Of a stretch of 64,000 nucleotides of DNA, positions 34,795 through 46,992 are shown in pieces. The stretch's first letter is position 1; every line of letters starts with the position of its first letter. A program made the translations under genes and the position numbers. A model generated the notes under the pieces. It worked only from the letters and a program-made list of their open reading frames with translations, searched no databases and had not been told where the DNA came from. The DNA comes from Exophiala sp. HKRS030. Taxonomy: Eukaryota; Ascomycota; Eurotiomycetes; Chaetothyriales; Herpotrichiellaceae. The stretch is from the NCBI GenBank assembly GCA_023897205.1, contig JAHWDD010000004.1, positions 2,666,001 to 2,730,000 on the forward strand. Direction: 5' to 3'.

Positions 34795-35904
34795 ATGAGC
34801 ACTACTGATGTTGAGACCGTACTATCCCAGGAAGAGATTCAAAGTCGCAAGAGAAATGCTGAGGCAGCAGAAATTGAGATTGATGTCGATGCCCCGGAGC
34901 CACCATCAAAGAAGGCTCTGCGAAGAGCCAAAAGAGTCAAATCGGCGACAAAGGACGACTTAAAAGGGGTAGAGTCTAGTTCACAAACAACTTCGACGCC
35001 AGCACCCTCGTCTCAAGATCCGCCAAAAAGGTCGCCTTACGGAATTTGGATTGGAAACTTGACATTCACCACGACCAAGGATGATCTTATCAGATTCTTG
35101 ACCGAGAAGTCCAAAGGCCTTGTTCATCAGGACCATATCACAAGAGTTCACCTTCCTCAGGGACCACCGAAGCACGGCAAAGCAATGAATAAAGGCTTCA
35201 GCTACGTGGATTTCTCAACTGAAGACTCACTCGGTGCAGCACTCCAGTTGAGTGAAGGTCTCCTAGGAGGACGGCGAGTGCTGATCAAGAATGCAAAAGA
35301 TTTCGGAGGCAGGCCTGATCGTAAAAAGGATCAGGAAGAAGTACAGACCAAGGCAGCCAGCAAACGGATCTTTGTCGGCAACCTGGATTTCGATACGACA
35401 GTGGAAGATCTCGAGAGCCATTTCGAAGCATGTGGGCCTATTTCTCATACTCATATGGCTACATTCGAGGACAGTGGGAAATGTAAAGGCTTCGCGTGGA
35501 TAGAATTTGAGCAATTGGCATCCGCCGAGGCAGCCATGCGAGGGTGGGTAGAGGCTGGAGAGACCTCGACGAGCTCGTCGTCGGGGACAAGATTAGACAA
35601 ACATAGAATATGGCTCGGAAAGATCAACGGTCGGAAGCTAAGAATGGAGTTTGCTGAAGACAAAGCAACACGGTACCAGAAGAGGTTTGGAAAGAACGCG
35701 AAGGGTACTCGTGCTGCAGATGACGATGGCCAGCAAGACGAGGCAATAAGAGAAGTCGACGACGAGGGAGTCTCGACGCCAAAGTCTTCTGAGGAGAAGA
35801 GGGCCAACAGGAAAAGAGCCGGCGGAAAATACGCAGAGGAGACGGTGCAGAGATTGACCGGCGCCATCATCGAGAGTAAGGGCCAAAAGATGGTGTTTGA
35901 CTGA
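34795..35904 (+). CDS. NOP13: Nop13-like nucleolar RNA-binding protein (two RRMs)
   Basis: Single exon of 369 residues from MSTTDVETVL (34795); an ATG 21 bp upstream is in frame but in poorer context. An acidic/basic N-terminus with a KKALRRAKRVK nuclear signal is followed by RRM1 (about 85-165; IWIGNLTFTTTKDDLIRFL, then KGFSYVDFST) and RRM2 (about 195-290; RIFVGNLDFDTTVEDLESHF, then KGFAWIEFE). The tail YAEETVQRLTGAIIESKGQK matches the Nop13 C-terminus. In yeast Nop13 is a nucleolar protein found in pre-60S particles. RRM2 contains a Ser/Thr-rich insertion (TSTSSSSGT). Confidence 0.85.
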   Translation: MSTTDVETVLSQEEIQSRKRNAEAAEIEIDVDAPEPPSKKALRRAKRVKSATKDDLKGVESSSQTTSTPAPSSQDPPKRSPYGIWIGNLTFTTTKDDLIRFLTEKSKGLVHQDHITRVHLPQGPPKHGKAMNKGFSYVDFSTEDSLGAALQLSEGLLGGRRVLIKNAKDFGGRPDRKKDQEEVQTKAASKRIFVGNLDFDTTVEDLESHFEACGPISHTHMATFEDSGKCKGFAWIEFEQLASAEAAMRGWVEAGETSTSSSSGTRLDKHRIWLGKINGRKLRMEFAEDKATRYQKRFGKNAKGTRAADDDGQQDEAIREVDDEGVSTPKSSEEKRANRKRAGGKYAEETVQRLTGAIIESKGQKMVFD

Positions 35905-36477
35905 GGTCGTGGTGTGCTCAATGGTCCATGAAATGTCTCATATAGATTTCCTAGTTCGCGATTGTCATCGGAAATACAAGATAATGAATTAAGAAGGCAT
36001 ATAATGCAACAAAAAAACACGAGATACGAGGTGCAGGTGTCATCAGAGTGGTGCTATCGTGGTACGGTACTTTTGGCTGCTGGTAGAAATCGCTTAGCTT
36101 GGCCGCGTGACGCAAAATCTGGGGCAATTGTAGTAGACTGTTTGGAAATCCTTCGAGATTCGACTCAACCAAAATCGACTTCGAAAAGCCCGCTATTGCT
36201 GCACGCGAGGGCATCATCTACCTACACCTCTTGATCGATAATTAATGCCCCTTTACTCGTGATTTACCATCCAATCTGTTTCTGTTCCTCCTCTTGCTGA
36301 CAAAATATGTTGTTAGCTTGAATCCGCCCACAGCACACAGCCTCACCTCACCTTTTCGACGGGAGTTTTCGGTCCTAGATCATCAACGATGAACGAAGCT
36401 CGTCTTTCTTGAACATTTCATGCGCCTCTGCTCTCAACTATTTCTCTTGATATTTCCAGCCTTCGCCTCATCAAGAC
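35905..36477. other. Intergenic
   Basis: 573 bp: the 3' end of NOP13 and the promoter/leader of the Barentsz-like gene. No coding pattern seen. Confidence 0.55.
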
Positions 36478-38548
36478 ATGCCTGCGCTTCGGAGAAAAGA
36501 TCTGCTATCTAGCAGACGGCGCCGCCCGGACGAAGGAGAAGACGATGGATCAATCGCTGGAGACTATGTCGATTCCTCAAGTGAAGGCTCTGCTGTCAGC
36601 GATGGTGACGATGAAGCGGAAGCTGAGGGCAGTGAGTCCAGTGGTGATGAGCACGAATCGCCCAAAGCCACAGTTGGGAAGAAGACAACCATCACTGAAC
36701 ATGCGAATCAACGGTCAGACCTCAACGAACCTCAAGAACCTCATCCCAAGACGAACGGAGCTTTCACGACGACTGCCGAAACTCAAGCCATCTTATACGG
36801 ATTAGGTCAAGTGCAGGACCAGCAAGAGATGGAACAAGTCCACTTCGACGATCTACATGCTAGGGACGAAGCGATATCTGAGGCATCAGTCACTGCCCCT
36901 CGAGCACCACGCAGCGAGACAGCAGCTCAGCGGAGTTTTAGAGAACATCAAGAATACATTCGACAGCGTAATACCAACCCTGCGTTTGTACCGAACAGAG
37001 GGAAATTCTTCCTGCATGATGACCGTACTTCCGCATCGAATGGGGCGCTTTCCAGGCCGTTTGTCCGAGGAAGAGGTCGAGGTTACGGCCCAATGAATGC
37101 CGGGTAAGTATACGACCTTTCTGTAATTGCAGCATCTAACATCTCACAGCAGGGGCTTTGGTATCAATGAGCCGACAGACCGGCCCTGGGCTCATGATTT
37201 ACACGAGGGCCACGAGTTGGGCCCGAGCTCGGTGCCATCACAAACTCAACCAGTTCCTGGAGCACGGACGAGCCGAGCTAGAAACTCACCAGCTACAGCA
37301 CCACCAAACAGGTCTTTTTCGTTCACCAATGTGCTGGGCAACGTTAGCGTTCAGATATCCTTTCCAGGTATGCAACAAAAGAAGATTGTCTCGAATGTTG
37401 TCAAGAAGCATCACACGCTGCTTCCGCAACACCGTCCGCCTCTAAGACGTGACAAACCGGTTCGAGTTTCCATACCAGATGAGCCAGCCAAATATGTCTT
37501 TCCAAGCACCGAAAGATCATTTATCTTCATCCCTCGTGCGATGCGACCGAATCAGCAGGGCTACTATCGGGGTCGTGGTAGGGGAAGCTTCCATGGTAGT
37601 CGACGGCCCAGCATATATGGCAGTGTATATACTCCCAGCATCGCGATGAGTCGGAAGTCTTCGATCGGGGCCTCGACAATGAGGGATGGAATCAGGTCCC
37701 CTGCAGACTCTGTTATATCCCGTATGGGTGCGTCTAGCATGGATTTTGCTCGACCCATCGTCCGAATGCCTTCAGGCGTTCCAACTCCATCAATCTCGAG
37801 GACAGGAATGCCGGTTGTCAATGGACCTATGGGGGTCAGTGTCATGCCGTCAAATGTCCCACCTCCGGCTTTCTATGGCAGCCATAGCACTGCTATACCT
37901 ATGCATCAGCCTCGACCACAAAAAGCTGTCTCTGTTGCGGATATCGAATCGCCCGCCTCGTTTTCCGTGAAGGCTCCTCAACAACAACAGGAATACCCGT
38001 TTCATCAGCAAGTGCCGGCCCACATGGCTGCGTCTCACGCTGAAGAGAGGATCCCTCCGGCGCAACAACCTGTACCAGGAATGGCCGGCACGACGCCTCT
38101 TTCCCAGATACCAGAGGGTGCTGTATTTGCGCAAGGTTTCCACCCATATCCCGTTATGGGAGGGCAAGGGTATTTCACTACACCTTATGCCAATGGGCTT
38201 ATCTACTATCCAGGGATGGGCAATAACGGCTCGTTCAATATTCCCATTGCAGGTCCAGCTATGGCCCCTAGCTTCATACCAGGCTCGCAAGCACATCCCG
38301 TCAATTACATGCATGCTCCAGGTCCAGCCGATGGTGGCACAGGCAATAATTTGATGGCTCATGAGTCGAATGGCATGGTCTACTACTATAATAATCCACC
38401 TGCCTATACTCCAGACTCTCAAGGCGGCTTTCAACCTTATCCGCCTGCCACTGGACATGTGATGCCAATGGCGAACGGACTACCGTCTCAACCTCTTTAT
38501 TATTCTGGGGTGTCCAATGGTATGTTCTATCCGGCGCAAATGGGTTGA
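36478..38548 (+). CDS. CASC3/Barentsz-like exon-junction complex protein
   Basis: Exons 36478-37103 and 37150-38548 (46-nt intron) encode 674 residues. The N-terminus starts MPALRRKDLLSSRRRRPDEG and continues with an acidic stretch. The conserved Btz/SELOR region follows: QRNTNPAFVPNRGKFFLHDD at about residue 165-185, then GRGFGINEPTDRPWAHDLHE just after the splice. These two blocks are the eIF4AIII- and RNA-binding stapler segments of CASC3. The C-terminal half is low complexity (Gly, Pro, Tyr, Met, Gln) with RG-type repeats (GYYRGRGRGSF) and no folded domain. The role in post-splicing mRNA fate is taken from the animal family. The intron splits the Btz region. Confidence 0.8.
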
Positions 38549-39497
38549 ATAATCGTGCGTGTTTGCTCTCCTTTGATAAATTTCAGTTTGGTTTGATTAG
38601 CGGGTTGTGGAGTTGCTTTTGCATCTGGCATTTTGCAGGATGAGCGGGTTTGCCTGAGGTTGACCGGTTTTCAAAAGCGTTGACCTGTTTCCATCTGTGG
38701 CTGCTCACTGTGGAGTCGAGAAATAACTTCCATTGTCATTCATGTATAGTATTCGGGTTTTGAGTCGAACGAGACGTGAAGATGGCGGGACAAAGCGGGC
38801 TGAGCGTGACTACAGGGAGTTTGAGACAACCAGCGCGAGTACAAGGCTGATCTGATGCCTTCACATAATGATTGGCGTATCCGGCATGTTACAATATTTG
38901 GTCAGCAATTGCATTGGCCATCTTGCTACAGTAATAAAGCTTCTGTGGGAGTACTTTAGGCGAACCACCACCATCTGCACGTCCTCATGTAGTACCTCAT
39001 CGTACACGTACAGGAGCATCTACAGGTTTGACGCCCTATCTGTATGGTCACCCCCAGTGACCGGTGAGCGACACGAGCGAAAAAGTGCGGAAGAGAGCCA
39101 CCCTTATCCGTACGGAGCCGCTCTTGATTCGTGTGGCCGGGGGAGGGTCAAAGTGAATTGGAGGTTGCCTGCTCACGTGCAGGTGGCTACCATTGGTTTC
39201 AATGCTTTCCCCGCCCTGGCCTTCTTCACTGCGTTAGGCTGCATCCTGCCGTCATCTAACCTCGTCTTCGTCCTCTCTCTCCCTCTCACCCTCACCAGCC
39301 TTTCCATCTGTCTGCCTGTGCTTGAATCACTCTTCATCCTCTTGAAAGTAGGCAGAGGCATTGCCGGTGTCTCAAGTATCCATGCTTTTCCTCTCTTGAG
39401 ATCTTTGATCGATCTTGACCGAGTCTTTGCATTCTCCCCGCAGACCGATCAGCCTAGTCCGCTCGACACCGCCTCACCAAGGGCTCTTATCTCCAGC
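38549..39497. other. Intergenic; NBR1 promoter and leader
   Basis: Upstream region of NBR1, with a CT-rich tract at about 39255-39330 that fits a transcription start or 5' leader. An open frame runs through it into NBR1 exon 1, but only the ATG at 39498 gives a family-like N-terminus. Confidence 0.5.
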
Positions 39498-42115
39498 ATG
39501 GCCGCACCTCATCCTCACACCACGCCTGTTGGCCCAGATACTTTGATTACTGTCAAAGTCATCATTGAAGGCACCAACCGACGCTTCAAGCTTGCTCTGC
39601 GTGATCTCGGGGCGAATACTCTTCCTCAGAAGGTAAGTCATTCCAATGTTTGTCAGCCTCGGCTTGGTTCGCCATGGCCCAAATCATCCGGAAACGAAGT
39701 CTTGTTGATACTCTGCGCTGACATGGTCTTTCACAGCTTCGTTTCCTGCTTGCCATTCCTGAAGACCACGAGGTCAAGTTTGACCGCTTTTCCGATTCGG
39801 CCGGAGCATACGTTACACTAGATAGCAACAATCCCGGCGTCTACAAACAGTTGTACCGAGCGGCCAAAGCCAAGCTCAAGCTGCGTTTGAAGGCTACTGT
39901 CGTCAAACCTGCAAAGATGGAAGTCAACGAAACATCCACACCTGATATCAAGTTGCCCAAGGCCGCACCTTCAATCGCTTCAGCAGAGCCTCGAAACAAT
40001 TTCCTCGATACCGTCCTGTCTCAGGCCCCTGTCCAGTCCTTCAAGTCGTTCCAGAAGAACTGCCCCTACTCCCCGACTTGCACTATCCCAGGAGCTTTTG
40101 ACATAAATGCCTCCGGCATGGAGCCGGTCGCCCAGGCTCCTCGAGATTGTCACTCGGAACTCTTCAGTCTTCCGACCTTGCCGTCCCTCAACGACTTCCC
40201 ATCAACCTCGTACTCGATCGACTGTAACTATTGCGGCAAGTCTGTGCCTGATGAACACTACCATTGTGGTATTTGCGAGAATGGCGACTTCGATCTGTGT
40301 AAGAGCTGCGTCGGCGCCGGCGTCACCTGCGATGGTGACCAACACTGGTTGGTCAAGAGACACATTCGTAATGGAGTCGTGATCCCGAGTGAGACAACCA
40401 CCTTGCCTCCCAAGAAGACTATTGAGATTACAGCAACTGAGTCTGAAGAAGTGGTCACACCTGTTAGTCCTCTTCATGAAGATGGCGAACGTACATGCAA
40501 CTCATGCATCCATCGTAAGTTCTCAGGAAGTTTCCACTTGAACTGCACTGACAACCATTCAGAATTGCCGAGGCGTGACTTCGTGACCTGCCAGGATTGC
40601 CCTGACTTCGATCTGTGCCTCCGCTGCTTCCAGGACGGTGAACATGGCCATGATCCATCTCACGCCTTTGAGCCACAAGACAACACGGAGAGCAACACTG
40701 AGATCAAGACCCTCTGTGCACCCGGCCGTGGCATTCGTCACGATGCCCTTTGCGACGGCTGTGACAAGGTGGGTTGATTTTGAGTCCCGTTGTGGTTCTA
40801 CAACTGACTTTCCATATAGAGCATTTACGGTGTCCGTCACAAGTGCTTGTCTTGTCCCGATTTTGATTTCTGCATGACATGTGTCGCTTCTGCTGCCGAG
40901 AAGCACCCTGGTCATCGATTCGCCGCTCTCTATACTCCTCTTGCGTACGTACGTACTGCAAGACAGCTCCACCGTGCTATCTACTGTGATGGACCTCTCT
41001 GCACCAACTTCAAAGGATACATCGAGGGTGATCGATACAAGTGCGCCGTATGCGATGACACTGACTTTTGTGCCAATTGCGAGGCCCTGCCCAACAATGG
41101 ACACAATCGAACACATCCATTGATCAAATTCAAGACTCCCGTCAACCGTGTCTCCATTTCCACGGCACATGAGAATGAATCAGGCGAGAAGCTCGCGCAA
41201 TTGGGCGACCGACCATTGGCCAAGCACGCTGCCACAGAGACTACACGGGCCGCGTCCACTAATGCTGCTACGCAAGTCCAGACAGTCGCCGAAGTCGAGC
41301 CAGCCGAAAATGCGCCTGCCACTCCGGAAAAGCCTGCGATGCCGAGCGACCTCAGTGGCAAGACAGCCCAGAGCGACCTTCAAGCTTGGTATGTCAACGA
41401 CTTGACACCTGATGGGACGCGAATTGCCCCGGGTCGTATGGTCATGCAATCCTGGACCGTTCGCAATCCAGGACCTGAGACATGGCCCGCTGGCTGCGCA
41501 GTGTGTTATGTTGGTGGAGATGACATGCGAAACCTCGATTTGCTTCATCCCTCGAGTGTCAGCACTCTGAATGCAGCAAACTCAAGCAACACGCTCGAGA
41601 CCAGCTTGGAGCCAGGCAAGAATGCTGTCTTTACTGTGCTACTAAAAGCCCCTACTCGTGAAGGACGAGCCATTTCATACTGGCGCTTGAAGACACCTGA
41701 AGGACTGCCATTCGGCCACAAACTCTGGGTCGATATCGAGGTCAAATCTACTCCTGTGGAATTGCCAATTCGCCCCGCACCTTTGCCTACTGTGTCCGAC
41801 ACCGTGGAGACTGAGGCCGAGCCAAAGGAAGAAGCCAAATCGCAAAGCAGTTCCACCATGATCTTTCCCAAGCTCGAGAAAGAGTCTCCCGTGTCCAGCA
41901 TTCACGATGTGAGCGAGACCCATGTTGAAGCACCAGCTGCCACGATGGAACCAACGACCAAGACTGAAGGACAAGACTTGTTGGACGATGTTGAGAGCCT
42001 CGAGCTCGAAGACTCTGACAGCGACGAAGCAGGTTTCTTGACTGACGAAGAATACGACATCTTGGATGCCAGCGACGAAGACTTTTTGGAGGCACAGACG
42101 GAGACCAGCAAGTAA
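39498..42115 (+). CDS. NBR1: NBR1 selective-autophagy receptor
   Basis: Exons 39498-39632, 39737-40514, 40563-40768 and 40820-42115 encode 804 residues. A PB1 domain (about 15-105; DTLITVKVIIEGTNRRFKLA and FDRFSDSAGAYVTLD) is followed by four ZZ zinc fingers (about 206-250, 290-340, 365-410, 430-475), each with paired CxxC motifs such as CNYCGKSVPDEHYHCGIC and CDGCDKSIYGVRHKCLSC. The NBR1 FW domain is at about 560-665 (MVMQSWTVRNPGPETWPAGC, then SYWRLKTPEGLPFGHKLW). A likely Atg8-interacting motif, EEYDILD, lies near the end in an acidic context. Family members carry ubiquitinated or hydrolase cargo to the vacuole. The order matches filamentous-fungal NBR1. Confidence 0.93.
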
Positions 42116-43090
42116 AGGTGCAATTCAAACAAAGACTTCCAAAAATGGCAATGTAGCAGTATTGATGACGCTGCAATTCGAAAACAAGGGCGAAGGTCAG
42201 CCCATGAAGCCTGGACCATCAGAATGAGAGCGAGGCAAACGACCATGATCTGGCCAGGCGAATGGGCTTTAAGCATTGGAATAGGTTGGAACGGTGGCGT
42301 CACGGGCAATGGGAGTGCTTTGTAGTTGTTGACTGTTGAACTTGAATATGGCAAATGACCCAATATCTCGCTCCTTTGAATGAGCCACGTGAATCTGTAC
42401 GATTGAAAACAATGGCAAAGTTATTCCCTTCTTGTAATTTGGTTTGTGATCAAGCCTAGTGATTGGCGCGTTTTGTTGTGGAAGGAGGGAGATGGTGGCC
42501 TTGGTGACAGATGCCATTTATCTGGCGGTGGTGGTGGTGGTGTTGGTGGTATGATGGGGATGTGCTCAACAGGATCAGCAGGCTGCAATGTCGTCATAGA
42601 AAGCGGCATTATTATCTGGGGAAGAATCCGCTGTTTACTGGTGTTCCTCGGGTGGCGCCCTCCAGGTTTGCCCAGTCCTTGACTCGCTAGTGACGAATAG
42701 GCGGCAATTCTTTACAGTGCATGTGCTGGCAGGCCTCTTAGAGTCCACGGAACCTGACGAATATAATCCTTTCGTGCCCTCACCGCCCGTTCCCTTTTAA
42801 TTCCGTACCATTCAAATCTCTATTCATCTCGAGTACCTGTTGAGAAACTTCACTCTTATTGTCTGTCTGCCTGTTTGCCAGACAGCATTTACAAAGCGAG
42901 TCGAGCCCTCTTCCTTATGGAAATTCCACGCCTTCCACCACATCACTTGTCCTACCGAGCCTCCCTACCCAAAGGGTGACAGAAAACCACCGTCAGCTTT
43001 ACGCTTTCATCGTTTACTCTATTCCTCGACTATACCCATCATTATTCGCACCTTTCGCCTCGACCTGCCGCAAGGTCAAGGTCTCTCATC
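42116..43090. other. Intergenic
   Basis: 3' end of NBR1 and promoter of the IFRD gene, with a (GGT)n tract at 42525-42550. Pyrimidine-rich sequence runs up to the IFRD start. No gene seen. Confidence 0.55.
42525..42550. repeat. (GGT)n microsatellite
   Basis: About eight GGT triplets, with one GTT interruption, in non-coding DNA. Confidence 0.8.
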
Positions 43091-44580
43091 ATGCATGAAG
43101 ATCTACGCAGACGCGCTCTGGAGAGCGGCAAGACGGTATCGAGCAAAGCCAGATCCAAACAGTCCTCTAGGGGAAGTTCCAAGGCGAATTCCGCCACAAA
43201 TTCAAGAGCCGTGTCTCGCATCCAAAGCCGTGATGTGTCGGATGACGAAGACTATGGAAATGGCAACCTCAGCGATGATACCACCCAAAGGTAAGTTGTC
43301 TCGATCTCTTTCAGCAAGTTCCACCCACTGACGGTGGCAATCCGAACAGCATCAATTCCATCGATGCTCTACTCGACAGCGATGATTTTAATGAACAAAC
43401 CACCGATGTCATGCGAACACAGTTGACCAGTGCCATTGATAATCTGTTGGAGCGCAAAGGTAGTAGTGTTGCCGGCCGCGAAACCAACCTGACGACCTAT
43501 GTTCGTTGCTTGACCTCCCACTATCTTGCCGAAGTGCTTTACCGCCGCGTACCGGATCTCCTCGACTCATTTGAAAGAAGCATCAAAGCGGAGGCCAGCG
43601 AAAAAGAAGTCACGCTGGCCCTTCGCGCAGTTGCCCTGACAGCCATCACCTTTGAGGATGGTGGCGTGTATGAGAGCATGGCGCCGGTGTTGAAACGAAG
43701 TATCTCTGACTCACAGTCTTTGGCAATCAAGACGGCTGCCATTTACTCTCTGGGCCTTTGCCTGTCGTTTGGCGGAGCTGGGGAGGAAGAAATGGAACAG
43801 GTCATGACCTTCCTCCTTGAGGTCGCCTCTAGTGACGGATCGTTCATCGACGCTCATGACAGCTCCGACGTCGTGGCTGCGGCAATAAATACATACGCTT
43901 TCCTTGCCACGTATGTGGAAGACCTCGAGCATGAGTCGGAAGACGCGGTGGCGGCATTCCTCGACCAGCTTGATTCCAGCGACGCCAGAGTGCAGATTGC
44001 AGCCGGAGAGGCCATCGCTCTACTGTACGAGAAGAGCTACACACCTCGTGAAGATGATGACTCATCTTCGGATGAAGGCGAGGAGAGCTCTGGATCAGAC
44101 GCAGAGCCTGACCGATCGGGCCTTGTCAAACGATACAATGCCTATCACAATTCACACGAGGTGCTAGAGCGCGTTAAGGCTCTGTCGTCTCTGAGCACGA
44201 AATCAATGAATCGACGAGACAAGAGAGACCTACATCAAGCTTTTGCTTGCGTGGCGACCACGGTGGAAAATCCGAAGCTAGGACTCCAGTCCAACAATGC
44301 CTCGAAGATGACGGTTCGGGTCCACCGGGAAGGGGAGATGAAGGTAGACAAATGGTGGAAATTGATGCGCCTGAATGCGATCCGAAGACTTTTGGCGAGC
44401 GGTTTCGTCAATCACTATTACGAAGGAAACAAGCAAGTGTTGGACGCTTTGCCAATGATCATGCGGTCCACGGGAGACGAGGGTATGCGCAGTCCCCGAA
44501 AAGGATTGGGAACCAAGGTGACCAAGGGACGATACCGCGACAATCGACGCTTCATCTCTGGAGATCTGTTGGAACCTTGA
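43091..44580 (+). CDS. Interferon-related developmental regulator (IFRD) family protein
   Basis: Exons 43091-43290 and 43350-44580 (59-nt intron) encode 476 residues. The Ser/Arg-rich N-terminus (MHEDLRRRALESGKTVSSKA) leads into helical repeats typical of IFRD: RETNLTTYVRCLTSHYLAEV, ALRAVALTAITFEDGGVYES and AAGEAIALLYEKSY, then the C-terminal IFRD domain KRDLHQAFACVATTVENPKL, VDKWWKLMRLNAIRRLLASG and FVNHYYEGNKQVLDALP. Animal IFRD1/2 are linked to co-repression and, for IFRD2, to ribosome silencing; the fungal role is not established. An acidic Ser/Asp linker sits before the C-terminal domain. Confidence 0.88.
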
Positions 44581-46992
44581 CGACGATGATCCGTGGACAG
44601 ACGTGCGTCCACGAGTATAGCATTCCTGGGGTGCATTTGAGCAGACGAAATATTCGCTTTACTTCTTTGTCTCAGGGTGGTATGATGATGGAGAATTTAT
44701 TGATACATCCAGATCATTTCTCGGCAGCATCGGAGGAGACATTGCGAGTTATAGATAGAGGGAGGGAAGCGCCGAAGACAGATGCTATTATCCATACACA
44801 AGAATAGTACAGAATATTCGTACGGAGAACATTACCTAGGTCACTAACCTGCTCGTACTGTAACTATGGAGTATTTAATGTGATTTCGGATATGGGAATT
44901 CATGCTTTCCGGTGGTCATTATTGTCGTGTCAGATTAGCAGAGGGGATTGCACTATGCGTGGAAAATTTCATCAGTGGCTTGTTGAGCATTGGCCTTGAG
45001 GCGGCTCTTTGGCTTTTGTAGTTCCCGTGGTCTGTACTGTACAACAAGGTCCAAGCATCAACGAGGCGGGCGGGATCTGTCCAGGCTAGTAGAGGTAATA
45101 ACTCTTGGTTCTCGTAGCTTTTGGGCTATGATGAAATGCCGCGATTAGCACGTTTAGCCACAATCCCACAGTCCGCGTGCGCTTTGTCGCTCTTCGCTAC
45201 CCCGTACAAAGTTGCTCTGTAAAGGGTGAGAGTTGCGAGGAATACCTGAACTAGACGTTTGTCCACAGAGAGCACAAACAGGGTTGCGAATTCGGTGGAT
45301 TGATCATTAGCAGAGGGTCAGTACAGAGTTCTCGGAGCAGGTAAACAAGTTGACTTGTGTAGATAGGTATGCACATTGTGATGAGATGTCAGTCCAGTAC
45401 TCCGTACTGTACAACTTTTTAATGTACTCCGGACAAAGTCATACACTGTGGTCTGCAGTCTGTCATATTCCGCACTTCATTGGTTAGCCGTATTTCGTAT
45501 GTACAGTCGAGTCGAGTTGTCGTTGCATGTTGCAATACAGCTGCATGACAATCTGAGACCAGCAACGAGTACGGAGCAAAGTGAAAGGTGACAGACTGCT
45601 TACTGTGCAGATGTTGTAAGAAGTGATTACTCCGTATCTGTAAATAGGGGAGGGAGGGCGCTACCAAGGGGGGCCCAGGATTTGGTCCAACGGCCTTTGT
45701 GATGACGCCTGGTAGCGCCGCTGCCATGGGACAAATGGGCTCCTCCGATGGGGTCCTTGGTGAGCCTTACTGTACATTGGTACGCACGGAGTAGATACCC
45801 TAGTTAAAAAAAAAGCCACAGCCGCAGAGGATAGGAACAAATAATTGTGCTTTGCTGACATTGAGGCCCTCTACTGTGCGAGTACTCTACAGCATTTACA
45901 TACCTACATACGACCTCAGGTTAGTAGGTAGTATATAAGTGAGGGAGGACGAGTTGTGAGCATTGTTTCATGTACTATGTATGCCATACCGTTCCGTTGC
46001 AGCATTCTTTAGGTACCCGGAGAGTCCCCTTAGCACCTACTCATACGGAGTACCTAACGCGTATGTAACACGGCCCTACGGAGACTGATCTTCCTCTCCT
46101 TTTCACCTGGCTGGCTTGTTGTTTTTTCCAGACTCCGTCGCCCCATTTTAATCTGCATTACAGCGCACATACAAGTAATTCATGACTTATGCGTCTCCCT
46201 GGGTACCTGTACTGTAGTGTCGTAACTCGCACAACAGGTACTCCGTTCGGTACCTTCAAAAGTCATAAAAATTACGTCTCCTCATACTCATCGTTACGAA
46301 TTCTTCAACCCTTGTAATGCTACTAGGCTCTTCATAGGGACAACTCGTTGGGTTTTTTGCTGCTCCGCCTCGTTTCGTTTCTCGGGGGCTAAACTTCAGG
46401 TGGCTTAATTTTGCCCGCACCTCTAATCCTCAATCATCAATTCCACATCCCTTCGACGCCGTCACGCCTTGATTTCTCTACAACCATTCTTCCTTCCCTC
46501 CAACTTAACATCTTCCACCCAATTCAACCGTCCATTCTCTTTTGGCATCATCATATACCTTCTTTTAATCCTCCTCTTTTTCTGAATCCTGGTAGCTGGC
46601 GACTCGTTCTCTCCCAACCCCGGCCTCTTGTCGACACGTGGTGGTGCGCCCTTTTTCTTCCGCCGCGAATCTCGTCCAGAAACGACACGCGTCACGAGTA
46701 ATTCGCCATTTACGCTCCGGGACGACCTCGATAACCACTCGATCGAATTTGTTGAAGAGATTCCCTCGATAGCGTTGGAACTTCTCATCACATTCTTTGC
46801 CGTCAGATTCCACTGTTCCAATCTCGAGCTGAAACCGACTTGTCATCTTCGAAATTACGCCACCTCACGTGACCGGTCAGCTCGACACAGCACACGTGTG
46901 AAAACCCGCCGAGGAACACCAATCTTTTTGTTGAATCGCCTTCCGACTCATGATATCGATTATTCATTCATAATACCAGACCCCTATAGACC
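44581..46992. other. 2.4-kb intergenic region rich in TACTCCGTA-type motifs
   Basis: No gene on either strand. It carries exact TACTCCGTA/TACGGAGTA copies at 45398, 45628 and 46044 plus several one-off variants, many TACTGTAC words, and three CACGTG boxes close to the downstream gene. Confidence 0.55.
46635..46898. promoter_or_regulatory. Three CACGTG boxes upstream of the PAP2-like gene
   Basis: CACGTG occurs at 46635, 46866 (within the 8-bp palindrome TCACGTGA) and 46893, 95-358 bp before the ATG at 46993. This hexamer is the core site of basic helix-loop-helix factors such as Cbf1 or SREBP-type regulators; which factor acts here is unknown. Confidence 0.45.

Noticed and set aside
38868..39821. 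317-codon frame running into NBR1 exon 1 and its first intron
   Set aside because: Only the part after 39498 is family-like; the upstream part reads as promoter/leader and the downstream part is intron.
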